From contig JABUUA010000012.1 in NCBI GenBank assembly GCA_021443405.1, positions 1 to 19,784 of the forward strand: a stretch of 19,784 bases of DNA, written 5' to 3'. Position 1 is the stretch's first letter; every line of letters begins with the position of its first letter. The position numbers and the translations under genes are program-made. The DNA is from Bacteroidaceae bacterium (GTDB lineage: Bacteria > Bacteroidota > Bacteroidia > Bacteroidales > Bacteroidaceae). The notes under the pieces were generated by a model. It ran no database searches. It saw only the letters and a list, made by a program, of their open reading frames with translations, and had not been told where the DNA came from. Positions 1 to 7,940 of the stretch are shown one piece after another.

Positions 1-197
1 AGGCAGTTGATGGTTTTGGCGAAAATGCGTGCGCAGGTCGTTTTCCCCACACCGCGCGGTCCGCAGAAAAGGTAGGCGTGCGCCAGTTTTCCGGTGCGGA
101 TGGCGTTGAGGAGCGTGGTCGTAAGCGCGCGTTGCCCCACGACCGTGTCGAAGGTGGAGGGCCGATATTTACGGGCGGATACAATGTATTCTTCCAT
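1..197 (-). CDS. dnaX: DNA polymerase III subunit gamma/tau, N-terminal fragment
   Basis: This is the first 65 codons of DnaX, read leftward and cut by the window edge. The translation opens MEEYIVSARKYRPSTF, continues with a VVGQ motif, and reaches HAYLFCGPRGVGKTT near residues 40-53. That Walker A P-loop and its lead-in are diagnostic of the DnaX clamp-loader ATPase, which loads the sliding clamp at the replication fork. The ATG at 195-197 is chosen because family similarity begins there, and a TAnnTTTG promoter element lies 28 bases upstream. The gene diverges from the FtsB-like operon across about 109 bases. Zinc ribbon, lid and collar domains lie outside the window, so intactness cannot be judged. 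Confidence 0.95.
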   Translation of the reverse strand, partial: MEEYIVSARKYRPSTFDTVVGQRALTTTLLNAIRTGKLAHAYLFCGPRGVGKTTCARIFAKTINC

Positions 198-225
198 TGA
201 CGAATCGGTTTTGTTCTTTCATTTG

Positions 226-233
226 CAAAATTA
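226..233 (-). promoter_or_regulatory. -7 promoter element for dnaX
   Basis: On the minus strand this reads TAATTTTG, an exact match to the Bacteroidota -7 consensus TAnnTTTG. It ends 28 bases before the dnaX ATG. I see no TTG-type -33 element at the usual spacing, so the call rests on the -7 box and its position. Confidence 0.5.
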
Positions 234-278
234 ACAAAAATAAACGATAAAATTCTATGCTTCGACCACTTTTTTTAA

Positions 279-286
279 TATCTTTG
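279..286 (+). promoter_or_regulatory. -7 promoter element for the FtsB-like/ligA operon
   Basis: TATCTTTG matches TAnnTTTG exactly and ends 20 bases before the ATG of the first gene of the operon. No clear -33 TTG is seen. It probably drives all four genes through ligA, because the spacing inside the operon is tight. Confidence 0.6.
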
Positions 287-306
287 TCTGCACAAACACA
301 TAGGCT

Positions 307-621
307 ATGTCCAAGGTAAATATTAACTCCGTATTGAATTGCTTGTGGCGTTACCGATACATTATTATTATATGTATTGGTTTGCTCACGACGTTAGTGC
401 TTTCCAGCGACAGCGTGTGGAATAACTTTATGCGCTACACGGAGAATGCCCGTCTGCAGGCGGAAGTGGATTCTTTCAAGGCGGAATACGACGCCTACAC
501 CAGGGAGTTACAACTGCTGGACACCGATGTGGAGGAGGTGGAACGCATCGCCCGCGAGAAACACCACATGAAGCGGGCGGACGAGGATCTCTTCCTTTAT
601 ATCAAGGAAGCCAATCGATAA
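307..621 (+). CDS. Septum formation initiator family protein (FtsB/DivIC-like)
   Basis: This 104-residue protein has the FtsB/DivIC layout. A short cytoplasmic N-terminus is followed by one membrane helix (about residues 17-33) and a coiled-coil segment rich in Glu, Lys and Leu (about 45-80). The closing motif VERIAREKHHMKR then DEDLF is typical of the family. FtsB-type proteins join FtsL and FtsQ in the divisome and help activate septal peptidoglycan synthesis. Length fits the family. It heads an operon with a membrane protein, a lipoprotein and ligA. The assignment to FtsB versus DivIC cannot be made from sequence alone, so no symbol is given. Confidence 0.88.
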   Translation: MSKVNINSVLNCLWRYRYIIIICIGLLTTLVLSSDSVWNNFMRYTENARLQAEVDSFKAEYDAYTRELQLLDTDVEEVERIAREKHHMKRADEDLFLYIKEANR

Positions 622-624
622 GAG

Positions 625-1002
625 ATGATGAACAACTCCTCCGTATTGCATAAGGTCACGCTGCAGCTGGGCGCCATCCTGATGATTGTGGGTTTGGTGG
701 TCCGCTTCTTTGTGCCCGTGTGGGCGTGCGGACTGTTTGCGTGCGGCGTGGTTATTTTTGCCGTCATGCTTTTCCTACAGCGATACGAGGGTGACAGCGT
801 AGTGTTGCGACGCTTGCGCAGTCAGCAGTTCATTGCCGTCGGCTTCTTGGTGGCGTCGGCCGTGCTGATGTCGATGCAAGACCTGCATTGGGGGCGGTTC
901 CACCACAATCAGTGGGTGGCCTGTCTGGCGGGCGGTTCCTTCATCTTGCTTTATACGTCGTTCCGCATCGCGCAGGAATCGAAGAAAGAAAACGGAAAAT
1001 GA
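625..1002 (+). CDS. Small four-helix integral membrane protein of unknown function
   Basis: This 125-residue protein is almost entirely hydrophobic. Four probable membrane helices lie near residues 9-28, 32-54, 70-85 and 97-115, with charged loops such as QRYEGDSVVLRRLRSQQ between helices 2 and 3. I do not recognise a family with a known function. It begins three bases after the stop of the FtsB-like gene, and its own stop overlaps the next ATG (ATGA), so translation of the three genes is probably coupled. A second ATG at 628 could also be the start. The operon suggests an envelope role, but that is inference. Confidence 0.8.
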   Translation: MMNNSSVLHKVTLQLGAILMIVGLVVRFFVPVWACGLFACGVVIFAVMLFLQRYEGDSVVLRRLRSQQFIAVGFLVASAVLMSMQDLHWGRFHHNQWVACLAGGSFILLYTSFRIAQESKKENGK

Positions 1003-1712
1003 AGAAACATTCTCAGTATATATATATAGGTGTTGCGGCGCTGGCAGGACTGTTGCTGACGGCTTGTGCGGAGACGTATAAGGTGTTGGGCGCCACGAAT
1101 GTCCATGAGATGGAGGGCAAGATGCTCTATCTCAAGGTGTATGACAACGACGAACTGCGCAACATGGATTCGTGCCGCGTCACCCATGGTAAGTTCGAGT
1201 TCCGCGGCGTTGCCGACAGTGTTGTGATGGCCAACCTGTTTGTGGGCGAGCAGAGTGTGCTGCCCGTGGTGTTGGAGGGCAGTAACATCAGCCTCACCAT
1301 CGAGGAACAAGTGCAAAGTGTTTCGGGCAGTCCGCTCAACGACACGCTTTATTCCTTTATTCGCCACAAGCTCCGTTTGGACGAACAACTGGCGGCTCTG
1401 CCCAGCAAGGAAGGACGCATGGTGATGGACGGCATGGACCACTTCGAGGTGGTAAGGATTCTCAATCGCGAAGCCGACAGTCTTGCCGTGGAGAGCGACC
1501 GCCTGACCACGAGCTTTATCAAGCGGAACATCAACAATGTGCTCGGCCCCGGCGTCTTTATGATAATGACGAGCACCTATCCTTATCCAGTTCTCACCCC
1601 TCTGATTGAGGAATTGTTCACCATCGGTACTCCGTATTTCCTCAATCATCCCTACGTGAAAGCCTACAGAGAGGCCGCCACGGAGAACATGGAGAAAATG
1701 CACGAACAATAA
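999..1712 (+). CDS. DUF4369-type lipoprotein without a thioredoxin domain
   Basis: This 237-residue protein starts MKKHSQYIYIG and has a lipoprotein signal peptide ending in LLLTAC, with the lipidated Cys near residue 23. The following stretch resembles DUF4369, the beta-rich N-terminal domain of many Bacteroidota thiol-disulfide oxidoreductases: a KMLYLKVYDND strand, DSCRVTHGKFEFRG, then VLPVVLEGSNISLTI and a GSPLND-like motif. Those proteins usually continue into a thioredoxin fold with CxxC. Here the chain ends with a helical segment and has no CxxC. The ATG at 999 overlaps the preceding stop and gives an intact signal peptide; a longer in-frame extension upstream would bury the signal and is unlikely. 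The function is unknown; it presumably faces the periplasm or outer membrane. Confidence 0.82.
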   Translation: MKKHSQYIYIGVAALAGLLLTACAETYKVLGATNVHEMEGKMLYLKVYDNDELRNMDSCRVTHGKFEFRGVADSVVMANLFVGEQSVLPVVLEGSNISLTIEEQVQSVSGSPLNDTLYSFIRHKLRLDEQLAALPSKEGRMVMDGMDHFEVVRILNREADSLAVESDRLTTSFIKRNINNVLGPGVFMIMTSTYPYPVLTPLIEELFTIGTPYFLNHPYVKAYREAATENMEKMHEQ

Positions 1713-1727
1713 TCACCGTGTCATCGT

Positions 1728-3734
1728 ATGGACGAAGCTGTACGCATATCCCAGCTCCGAGCTGAGCTCCACCAACACAATTGCCGCTATTATGTGCTGT
1801 CGCAGCCAACAATCAGTGACTTCGAGTTCGATGCACTTCTGCGCGAACTTCAGGAATTGGAGGCTCGACATCCCGAGCTCTTCGACCCGAACAGCCCCAC
1901 GCAACGCGTCGGCAGCGACCTGAATCATGAGTTCACACAAGTGGCGCATGTGCGGCCGATGCTCTCGTTGTCCAACACCTATAACAAGGAGGAAGTGGCA
2001 GAATTCTACCGTCGTGTGGAGGAAGGTCTGCAGGGACAGCCGTTCCAGATATGCTGTGAAATGAAGTTCGACGGCCTTAGCATTTCCCTCCATTACGAGC
2101 ACGGCCAGTTGGTTCGCGCCGTAACTCGCGGCGACGGCACAGTGGGCGATGATGTCACGGATAACATCCGCACGATTCGGTCCATCCCTCTCCGCTTGCC
2201 CGACGATGCGGGGTATCCCGACGAATTTGAGATTCGCGGCGAAGTGCTGATGCCTTGGGAGAGTTTTGAACGCCTGAATGCCGAGCGCGAAAGTCGGGAG
2301 GAAGCGTTGTTCGCCAATCCACGAAACGCTGCAAGCGGCACGTTGAAAAGCAAAAATTCCGCCACCGTGGCCAGTCGTGGTCTCGACGCCTACCTCTATT
2401 ATCTATTGGGCGAAGGGATTAGCGGCCGCGGTCATTACGAGAATCTTCAGCAGGCGGCGCAGTGGGGATTTAAGATTGGACCCCAGATGCGCTTGGTAGG
2501 TTCGTTAGCGGAAATCTATGACTATATCGATTATTGGGATGAAGAACGGCGCCATCTGCCCGTAGCTACAGACGGCATCGTGCTGAAGGTGAACTCCCTG
2601 ACTCAGCAGCAAAGCTTAGGCCTGACCGCAAAAAGTCCCCGATGGGCCATTGCCTACAAGTTCCAGGCTGAGCAGCAGGAGACCATTCTGCGCGAAGTCA
2701 CGTTTCAGGTCGGCCGCACGGGAGCGGTGACTCCCGTGGCCAACATGGACCCCATCACCTTAGCTGGAACCGTCGTCCGCCGGGCCACGCTCAACAACGA
2801 AGATTTCATCCGCTCCTTTGATTTGCACATCGGCGACCGCGTGCAAGTAATCAAGGGCGGAGAGATTATACCGAAAATCGTGGGCGTTAACCTCGAAGCA
2901 CGCGACGAGACCTTAGGTCCGTGCGTGGAGTTCGTGAAGTGTTGCCCGGAGTGTGGCGCACAGTTGGTTCGATACGAAGGCGAGGCAGCGCATTATTGTC
3001 CTAACGAGTTGGCCTGTCCTCCGCAGATAAAGGGAAAGATAGAACACTTCATCTCGCGCAAGGCGATGAATATCGACTCCTTGGGTCCTGAGACCATCGA
3101 CGACTATTTCCGCCGTGGTCTGGTGCGGGATGTCGCGGATTTGTACGACATTCGTGTGGCACAAATCGCCGGAGCCAACCGCACGCGTGAGTTGTCGGCC
3201 CGTAAGATTGTGCAGGGGATAGCCGATAGTGTCAAGGTTCCTTTCGAGCGGGTGTTGTTTGCCTTGGGCATTCGTTTTGTGGGCGAAGTGGCTGCAAAAG
3301 CCTTGGCTCGCAGTTTCAAGAACATCGATGCACTGGCCGCCGCCACGCTCGACGACCTGTTGCAAATCAACGGCATCGGCGTGGTCATTGCCCAAAGCCT
3401 CCTTCGCTGGTTTGCCGATGCGCAGAATCGCTGGCTCATAGAACGGCTGAAGATGGCCGGACTGCAGTTTGCGCTGAGCGAAGAAGAACTGGCGTCGCAC
3501 AGCGACCGACTGGCCGGGCAGAGCATCGTCATCAGTGGTGTGTTTGAGCAACACAGCCGCGATGAGTACAAAGCGCTGATTGAACGTCACGGCGGCAAGA
3601 ATGTCGGCAGCATCTCCGCCAAGACAAGTTTCATCCTGGCCGGCGCCAACATGGGCCCTTCGAAACTGGAAAAGGCCCAGAAACTGGGCATCCGTATTCT
3701 CACGGAACAGGACTTCTTGGCGATGATAGAGTAA
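1728..3734 (+). CDS. ligA: NAD-dependent DNA ligase LigA
   Basis: This 668-residue protein is a full-length bacterial LigA, which seals nicks using NAD+ in replication and repair. The Ia domain is visible as YYVLSQPTISDFEFDALLRE, followed by PMLSLSNTY. The adenylation motif is EMKFDG with the nucleophile Lys113. Later motifs EIRGEVLMP, DGIVLKV and SPRWAIAYKF complete the nucleotidyltransferase core. An OB-fold follows (VGRTGAVTPVA, then GDRV and GGEIIPKI). A four-cysteine zinc finger uses Cys406, Cys409, Cys424 and Cys430. Helix-hairpin-helix repeats and a C-terminal BRCT domain (about 590-668) end the chain. It lies 15 bases after the lipoprotein gene, probably last in the operon. No key residue is missing. 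Confidence 0.98.
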   Translation: MDEAVRISQLRAELHQHNCRYYVLSQPTISDFEFDALLRELQELEARHPELFDPNSPTQRVGSDLNHEFTQVAHVRPMLSLSNTYNKEEVAEFYRRVEEGLQGQPFQICCEMKFDGLSISLHYEHGQLVRAVTRGDGTVGDDVTDNIRTIRSIPLRLPDDAGYPDEFEIRGEVLMPWESFERLNAERESREEALFANPRNAASGTLKSKNSATVASRGLDAYLYYLLGEGISGRGHYENLQQAAQWGFKIGPQMRLVGSLAEIYDYIDYWDEERRHLPVATDGIVLKVNSLTQQQSLGLTAKSPRWAIAYKFQAEQQETILREVTFQVGRTGAVTPVANMDPITLAGTVVRRATLNNEDFIRSFDLHIGDRVQVIKGGEIIPKIVGVNLEARDETLGPCVEFVKCCPECGAQLVRYEGEAAHYCPNELACPPQIKGKIEHFISRKAMNIDSLGPETIDDYFRRGLVRDVADLYDIRVAQIAGANRTRELSARKIVQGIADSVKVPFERVLFALGIRFVGEVAAKALARSFKNIDALAAATLDDLLQINGIGVVIAQSLLRWFADAQNRWLIERLKMAGLQFALSEEELASHSDRLAGQSIVISGVFEQHSRDEYKALIERHGGKNVGSISAKTSFILAGANMGPSKLEKAQKLGIRILTEQDFLAMIE

Positions 3735-3749
3735 TTTGGGGTGTTTTTG

Positions 3750-3780
3750 TTGCGTAGCAAAGAAAATTGTAGTACCTTTG
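3750..3780 (+). promoter_or_regulatory. Promoter of dapA (-33 and -7 elements)
   Basis: TTG at 3750-3752 is followed after 20 bases by TACCTTTG at 3773-3780, matching both halves of the Bacteroidota vegetative promoter at standard spacing. The -7 box ends 21 bases before the dapA ATG. This is the best-formed promoter in the window. Confidence 0.8.
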
Positions 3781-3801
3781 TAATCGGAAAACTACACACC
3801 C

Positions 3802-4692
3802 ATGATACGAAATAAATTCAGAGGCCTCGGCATTGCCCTCATTACTCCCTTCAAAGCTGACGGAAGTATTGATTACGAAGCCTTGTATCGTCTCGTCGAA
3901 TACCAAATAGCGAATGGTGCCGATTTTCTTTGTATTATGGGCACAACAGCCGAAACTCCCTGTCTTACCGCGGAAGAGCGTCACCACCTGAAAAACGTTC
4001 TTGTGGAGCGCGTGGCGGGTCGTGTGCCCCTCATGATGGGATGCGGCGGTAACTGCACTATGCAGATTGTGGAAGACTTGAAGAGTTACGACTGGACGGG
4101 CATCGACGGAGTCTTGTCGGTTTGTCCTATGTACAACAAGCCCTCGCAAGAAGGTCTTTACCAGCATTTCGCCGCCATTGCCAAGGCAAGTCCCGTCCCC
4201 GTCATCCTTTACAACGTTCCCGGTCGCACGGGCGTCAATATGAGTGCGGAGACCACATTACGTTTGGCGCGCGACTTCGAGAATATTGTCGCTATCAAAG
4301 AAGCCAGCGGCAATATCACGCAGATGGACGACATCATCAAGAACAAGCCGGCGCATTTCGATGTGATTAGTGGCGACGACGGGATAACATTCCCGCTCAT
4401 CACTCTCGGCGCCGTGGGAGTTATCAGTGTGATTGGTAATGCTTTGCCCGCCGAGTTCAGTCGTATGGTGCGCTTGGCGCTCAAGGGCGAGTACGCTCCG
4501 GCGCTGGTCATCCATCATAAGTTTGCGGAACTCTTCAAACTCCTCTTTGTGGATGGCAACCCGGCTGGCGTGAAGGCCATGCTGCATGCTATGGGAATGA
4601 TAGAGAATCAATTGCGCCTTCCCCTTGTGCCGACGCGACTGAAAACCATGGAGAGTATCTCGAAGATACTGAACGATTTGCACATCCGTTAA
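3802..4692 (+). CDS. dapA: 4-hydroxy-tetrahydrodipicolinate synthase
   Basis: This 296-residue protein is DapA. It condenses pyruvate with aspartate semialdehyde, the first committed step of lysine and diaminopimelate synthesis in the cytoplasm. The GIALITPF N-terminus and the GTTAETPCLT pyruvate-binding loop are present; Thr48 and Thr49 match the family, with AET where many bacteria have GES. Catalytic residues expected in the family are Tyr137 and Arg142 within LYNVPGRTG, Lys166 in AIKEASGN as the Schiff-base lysine, and Tyr111 after VCPM. Length is normal. The gene is monocistronic, with its own consensus promoter and a strong downstream hairpin terminator. Confidence 0.97.
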   Translation: MIRNKFRGLGIALITPFKADGSIDYEALYRLVEYQIANGADFLCIMGTTAETPCLTAEERHHLKNVLVERVAGRVPLMMGCGGNCTMQIVEDLKSYDWTGIDGVLSVCPMYNKPSQEGLYQHFAAIAKASPVPVILYNVPGRTGVNMSAETTLRLARDFENIVAIKEASGNITQMDDIIKNKPAHFDVISGDDGITFPLITLGAVGVISVIGNALPAEFSRMVRLALKGEYAPALVIHHKFAELFKLLFVDGNPAGVKAMLHAMGMIENQLRLPLVPTRLKTMESISKILNDLHIR

Positions 4693-4707
4693 AAGTTAAT
4701 ACACTAT

Positions 4708-4744
4708 CGGCCCCTCGTTCTCTGCGAAGGGCCGAAGCTTTTTT
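4708..4744 (+). terminator. Rho-independent terminator after dapA
   Basis: CGGCCC at 4708-4713 pairs with GGGCCG at 4729-4734. After one C/A mismatch, TCG pairs with CGA, leaving a loop of about seven bases. A run of six T follows at 4739-4744. It starts 15 bases after the dapA stop and separates it from the convergent gene at 4771. Confidence 0.88.
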
Positions 4745-4770
4745 AGGTTCCTTTCAGTCCGACGTAACCG

Positions 4771-5295
4771 TCAGATGATGGTGAAGCAATAACAATAGTA
4801 GTCGTTCAACTCGCCGTGCGGCGTCTGCTTTAGGTTCACGAAGATGTATTCGCCGGGAGTCAATCGCTGTTGCGGGCGCACTTGGAACGACTCGTCGTCG
4901 CGAAGTTCAATGGTGAATCCGATGAGGTCGATGACCCGATATTCGTTGTCCATCAGCATGGGCTCGGGAAGAAAGCGATAGGTCTTCTTTTGGTAGAGAC
5001 GGATGATGGCAAAGTCGGAGAGCTGCGCGTCGTGAGGATTGATGACGAACGTAGGCATGGGATTGTCCACAAACTGCCGACTGTGCGTCCCCCAGATATA
5101 ACGGATGGCGCCCCCGCCAAAGGAAAATCGGCCGAATTCCAGCCCACGTTTGATTTCCGTCTGCGTGGAGACGCGCTCCAAACTGCATAACGAATCGGCA
5201 ATCAAAACCTTCACTTCGCTCTGTGCCTCGCTCATCTGTGCCGAAGCGCTCAAGGAGCTCAGGAGGCAAACAAACAATAATATCTTTTTCATCAT
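4771..5295 (-). CDS. Secreted protein of unknown function
   Basis: This 174-residue protein starts MMKKILLFVCLLSSLSASAQ, a classic signal peptide with likely cleavage after residue 20 and no lipobox, so the mature form should be periplasmic or outer-membrane associated. The remainder looks like a beta-rich domain with short motifs FSFGGGAIRYIWG, PMPTFVINP, FAIIRLYQKKTYRFLP and RLTPGEYIFVN. It ends with a Cys pair spaced by one residue (YYCYCF). I do not recognise a family. The start is set at 5295 (ATG ATG, so 5292 is also possible), because the promoter -7 box ends only five bases upstream. It is monocistronic and convergent with dapA. Confidence 0.8.
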   Translation of the reverse strand: MMKKILLFVCLLSSLSASAQMSEAQSEVKVLIADSLCSLERVSTQTEIKRGLEFGRFSFGGGAIRYIWGTHSRQFVDNPMPTFVINPHDAQLSDFAIIRLYQKKTYRFLPEPMLMDNEYRVIDLIGFTIELRDDESFQVRPQQRLTPGEYIFVNLKQTPHGELNDYYCYCFTII

Positions 5296-5300
5296 GACCA

Positions 5301-5308
5301 CAAAATTA
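5301..5308 (-). promoter_or_regulatory. -7 element for the secreted protein at 4771-5295
   Basis: On the minus strand TAATTTTG matches TAnnTTTG. Its final G is separated from the first ATG by only five bases, so transcription would begin at or next to the start codon. No -33 TTG is visible at the usual distance. Confidence 0.55.
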
Positions 5309-5340
5309 CACAATTATTTGGTCACTTGAAGAAAATTCAT

Positions 5341-5348
5341 TTATTTTG
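5341..5348 (+). promoter_or_regulatory. Imperfect -7 element for nhaD
   Basis: TTATTTTG keeps the conserved TTTG half but has T for A at position two of TAnnTTTG. It ends 22 bases before the nhaD ATG at 5371, the same spacing as the dapA promoter. It is a weak candidate. Confidence 0.35.
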
Positions 5349-5370
5349 TATCTTAAATAATGCTAATGAG

Positions 5371-6768
5371 ATGACTATCGCAATCGTAATACTCGCAATG
5401 CTTGGCTATCTGTTGATTGCCACAGAGCATATCACCCACATCAACAAGTCCACGGTCGCCATGTTCCTTGGCGTATTGGGTTGGATTCTGTATATGTGCG
5501 TGGGCACGGACTTTGTCTATCGTATGCACGGTCAAGAGTTTACGGATTTCTTGGCAGGAGCGCCTTACTCGGTCACGGCGGCCAAGCAATTCATTGCTCG
5601 TCACGTATTCATCCATCACGCAGCCTTCCTCTGCAGCATTGTTTTGTACTTACTCGGGTCGATGGCCATCGTGGACGTCCTGAGCGACAATGGTTGTTTC
5701 GACTACATCACCACCTTTCTTCGCGTCCGCAGCACCAATAGGATTTTGACGGGAACCGTGTGCGTCACCTTCCTGCTGTCGGCCAATTTCGACAATCTCA
5801 CCACCGCGGTGCTCATGCTGACTATCCTCCACCGCCTCGTGGCCAACGAACGTCAGCGCCTTTACTTAGGTGCGTGTGTGGTGATTGCCGCTTGCTGTGG
5901 CGGTTGTTTCACCGTAATCGGCGACGCCACCTCCCTGATGGTTTGGACCAAAGGTGCGGTCACGGCCACGGCGTTCTCCACGAAATTGATTTTGCCCGCC
6001 GTAGTGGCCACGGCCATTCCCGCTTATCTCATTCGCCAGGCGTTGCCGGAGACCATCGACATCCAGCGCAGAACCGTCGTCTTTCGTGGTGACGACAGCC
6101 ACATGCCCTTATGGCAACAACTGGTCATGCTTTTCGTCGGCATCGGCGGTTTGTGGTTTGTTCCGTCGTTCCACCGCATTACGTTGCTGCCGCCGTTCCT
6201 CGGCACGCTGTGCGTGCTGGGCGTACTTTGGGTGCTGAACGAACTGTTCAACCGTACTTCCATCCGCACGGAACAACCCCTGCAAGTGCCGGGGACCGAC
6301 CGCCGACTTCACTACGAGGTGCTGCAAGTCATCCTGTTCTTCATCGGCGTTTCACTGGTGGTGAGCGTGTTGGTGGAGATAGGAGCGATGGACGCCGCCA
6401 GCCGTTGGCTCAACGAATATATCCACGACGCCTACGTCTTGTCCGTTGCTCTGGGCCTTATCTCCGCGGTGCTCGACAACGTTTGTCTGGTGATGTCGGC
6501 CATCAACATCTTCGACGTGGCGCCCGCGACGGAAGGAATGAGCCTCTACGAGCAGATGTTCGTGCAGAATGGTTCTTACTGGAATCTGGTCATCCTCTCG
6601 GGAGCCATCGGCGGTTGCCTGTTGCCCATCGGCAATACCGCCGGCCTTGCGTTCCTGAGAAGCGAAGAAACCACCATCTGGTGGTACATCCGTCACATCA
6701 CGGGTAAGGTCGTCATGGGGTGGATAGCCGGCATGCTGGTGTATTTCTTTATCGACATGGTGCTTTGA
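5371..6768 (+). CDS. nhaD: NhaD-type sodium:proton antiporter
   Basis: This 465-residue integral membrane protein has about a dozen hydrophobic segments and the internal symmetry of the ion transporter superfamily. Family motifs are present in both halves: SANFDNLTTAVLML and TVIGDATSLMVW in the first, and SAVLDNVCLVMSA and GGCLLPIGNTAGLAF in the second. NhaD exchanges cytoplasmic Na+ or Li+ for external H+, serving pH and salt homeostasis. The polar FDN and LDN motifs within membrane helices are the probable ion-binding sites. The ATG at 5371 is preferred because MTIAIVILAMLGYLLIATEH begins the first helix as in relatives. The SGNH hydrolase gene starts four bases after the stop. Confidence 0.88.
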   Translation: MTIAIVILAMLGYLLIATEHITHINKSTVAMFLGVLGWILYMCVGTDFVYRMHGQEFTDFLAGAPYSVTAAKQFIARHVFIHHAAFLCSIVLYLLGSMAIVDVLSDNGCFDYITTFLRVRSTNRILTGTVCVTFLLSANFDNLTTAVLMLTILHRLVANERQRLYLGACVVIAACCGGCFTVIGDATSLMVWTKGAVTATAFSTKLILPAVVATAIPAYLIRQALPETIDIQRRTVVFRGDDSHMPLWQQLVMLFVGIGGLWFVPSFHRITLLPPFLGTLCVLGVLWVLNELFNRTSIRTEQPLQVPGTDRRLHYEVLQVILFFIGVSLVVSVLVEIGAMDAASRWLNEYIHDAYVLSVALGLISAVLDNVCLVMSAINIFDVAPATEGMSLYEQMFVQNGSYWNLVILSGAIGGCLLPIGNTAGLAFLRSEETTIWWYIRHITGKVVMGWIAGMLVYFFIDMVL

Positions 6769-6772
6769 ACCT

Positions 6773-7918
6773 ATGGAGAAGTTTACGAAATGGGTTGCAT
6801 GCTGGGGCAATGCCACGTCGATAACCGACCGCAGGGAAGGTGTCTATGCCCGCGACATCACACTGCGTTATCCCATACGCGTGTGCTTCTCGGGCAGTCA
6901 TTTGCGCTTTCGTTTCAGCAATCTCACGGGCACAGAACCTATAACTATTACGCGCGCGTGTGTGGCGTTGTGCGGTCGGGAACAGTATGTCCCCGAGTGG
7001 ATTCGCTTTGGCGACGACGAACTTGGCGTGACCATCCAGCCCGGAACCGAGGTGGAGAGTAAGCCCGTGGAACTGAGCGTGCGGGCGGGAGAGACGGTGG
7101 ACGTCAGCATGTATTTCGCCAATTTCACGCAGATGAATGCCGGGACGCTGATAACCGGGCCCTTGTCCAAAGGGAAGTATGCCTACGGAAATTACTGCGA
7201 GAGTGAACAGTTGCCGCTTGATTTGACCCGAAACACCAATTGGTTTTATTTCCTCAATACCATCGACATCCTCACCGAGGAGCGCAACCATGCGCTGGTT
7301 TGTTACGGCGACTCCATCACCGCCCAAAGTTGGCCCGACTATCTCGCGCTCCGCTGTGCCGAGGAAGGTAGGAACCATGTGTCCGTCATCCGCCGAGCCG
7401 TGAGCGGCACCCGCATATTGAGGCAGTACGATTGCATTACTTATCAGGCCTATGGCCTCAAGGGAGCGACGCGCTTTCCCGTGGAGATGAACGTGGCGGG
7501 AGCTTCGGACGTGATTATCCAGCACGGCATCAACGACATCATTCATCCGGTGGGGACGGACGTCAACCCCTTCCGTCCGTGGAGCGACCTGCCCACGGTG
7601 GAGGAGATGGAACAGGGCGTGGAGGAACTTTACATCCGCTATGCCCGCGCGCTTGGTCTGAAGGTGTGGGCGGGAACACTGCTCCCCATCTACGGGTGGC
7701 GCACGTACACGGAGCAGCGCGAAAGCATGCGCGAGCAGTTTAATGCTTGGCTGCGCGCGAGTTCGTTATTTGACGGGTGCGTCGATTTCGATAAGGCGGT
7801 GCGCGACCCCGCTAACCCCGTCGCCTTTGCGCCGGGATTCGACTCGGGGGACCATCTGCATCCCAGCGAGGCCGCCTATAAGGCCATGGCCGACTGCGTC
7901 CCCGCGGAATTGCTGTGA
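6773..7918 (+). CDS. SGNH/GDSL hydrolase with N-terminal beta-sandwich domain
   Basis: This 381-residue protein has two parts. Residues 1 to about 165 look like the beta-sandwich that precedes many SGNH hydrolases (HLRFRFSNLTGTEPITI, then GVTIQPGTEVESKPVEL). The catalytic domain follows with all four blocks: GDSIT with the nucleophile Ser181, the SGTRI glycine block, GIND at 252-255, and DHLH with Asp360 and His363. Such enzymes are esterases or lipases acting on acyl or acetyl groups, often on carbohydrates; the substrate cannot be read here. There is no signal peptide, so it should be cytoplasmic. It starts four bases after nhaD and is almost certainly cotranscribed. Nothing is missing from the active site. 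Confidence 0.88.
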   Translation: MEKFTKWVACWGNATSITDRREGVYARDITLRYPIRVCFSGSHLRFRFSNLTGTEPITITRACVALCGREQYVPEWIRFGDDELGVTIQPGTEVESKPVELSVRAGETVDVSMYFANFTQMNAGTLITGPLSKGKYAYGNYCESEQLPLDLTRNTNWFYFLNTIDILTEERNHALVCYGDSITAQSWPDYLALRCAEEGRNHVSVIRRAVSGTRILRQYDCITYQAYGLKGATRFPVEMNVAGASDVIIQHGINDIIHPVGTDVNPFRPWSDLPTVEEMEQGVEELYIRYARALGLKVWAGTLLPIYGWRTYTEQRESMREQFNAWLRASSLFDGCVDFDKAVRDPANPVAFAPGFDSGDHLHPSEAAYKAMADCVPAELL

Positions 7919-7940
7919 CAACGGGGTGGGGCAGGCTTGA

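Noticed and set aside
888..998. N-terminal extension of the lipoprotein from a non-ATG codon
   Set aside because: It would overlap the preceding gene by over 100 bases and bury the signal peptide. The ATG at 999 gives a standard ATGA overlap.
951..1709. A 252-codon antisense open frame over the lipoprotein gene
   Set aside because: The sense frame has a lipobox, operon overlap and DUF4369-like sequence. The antisense product shows no motif.
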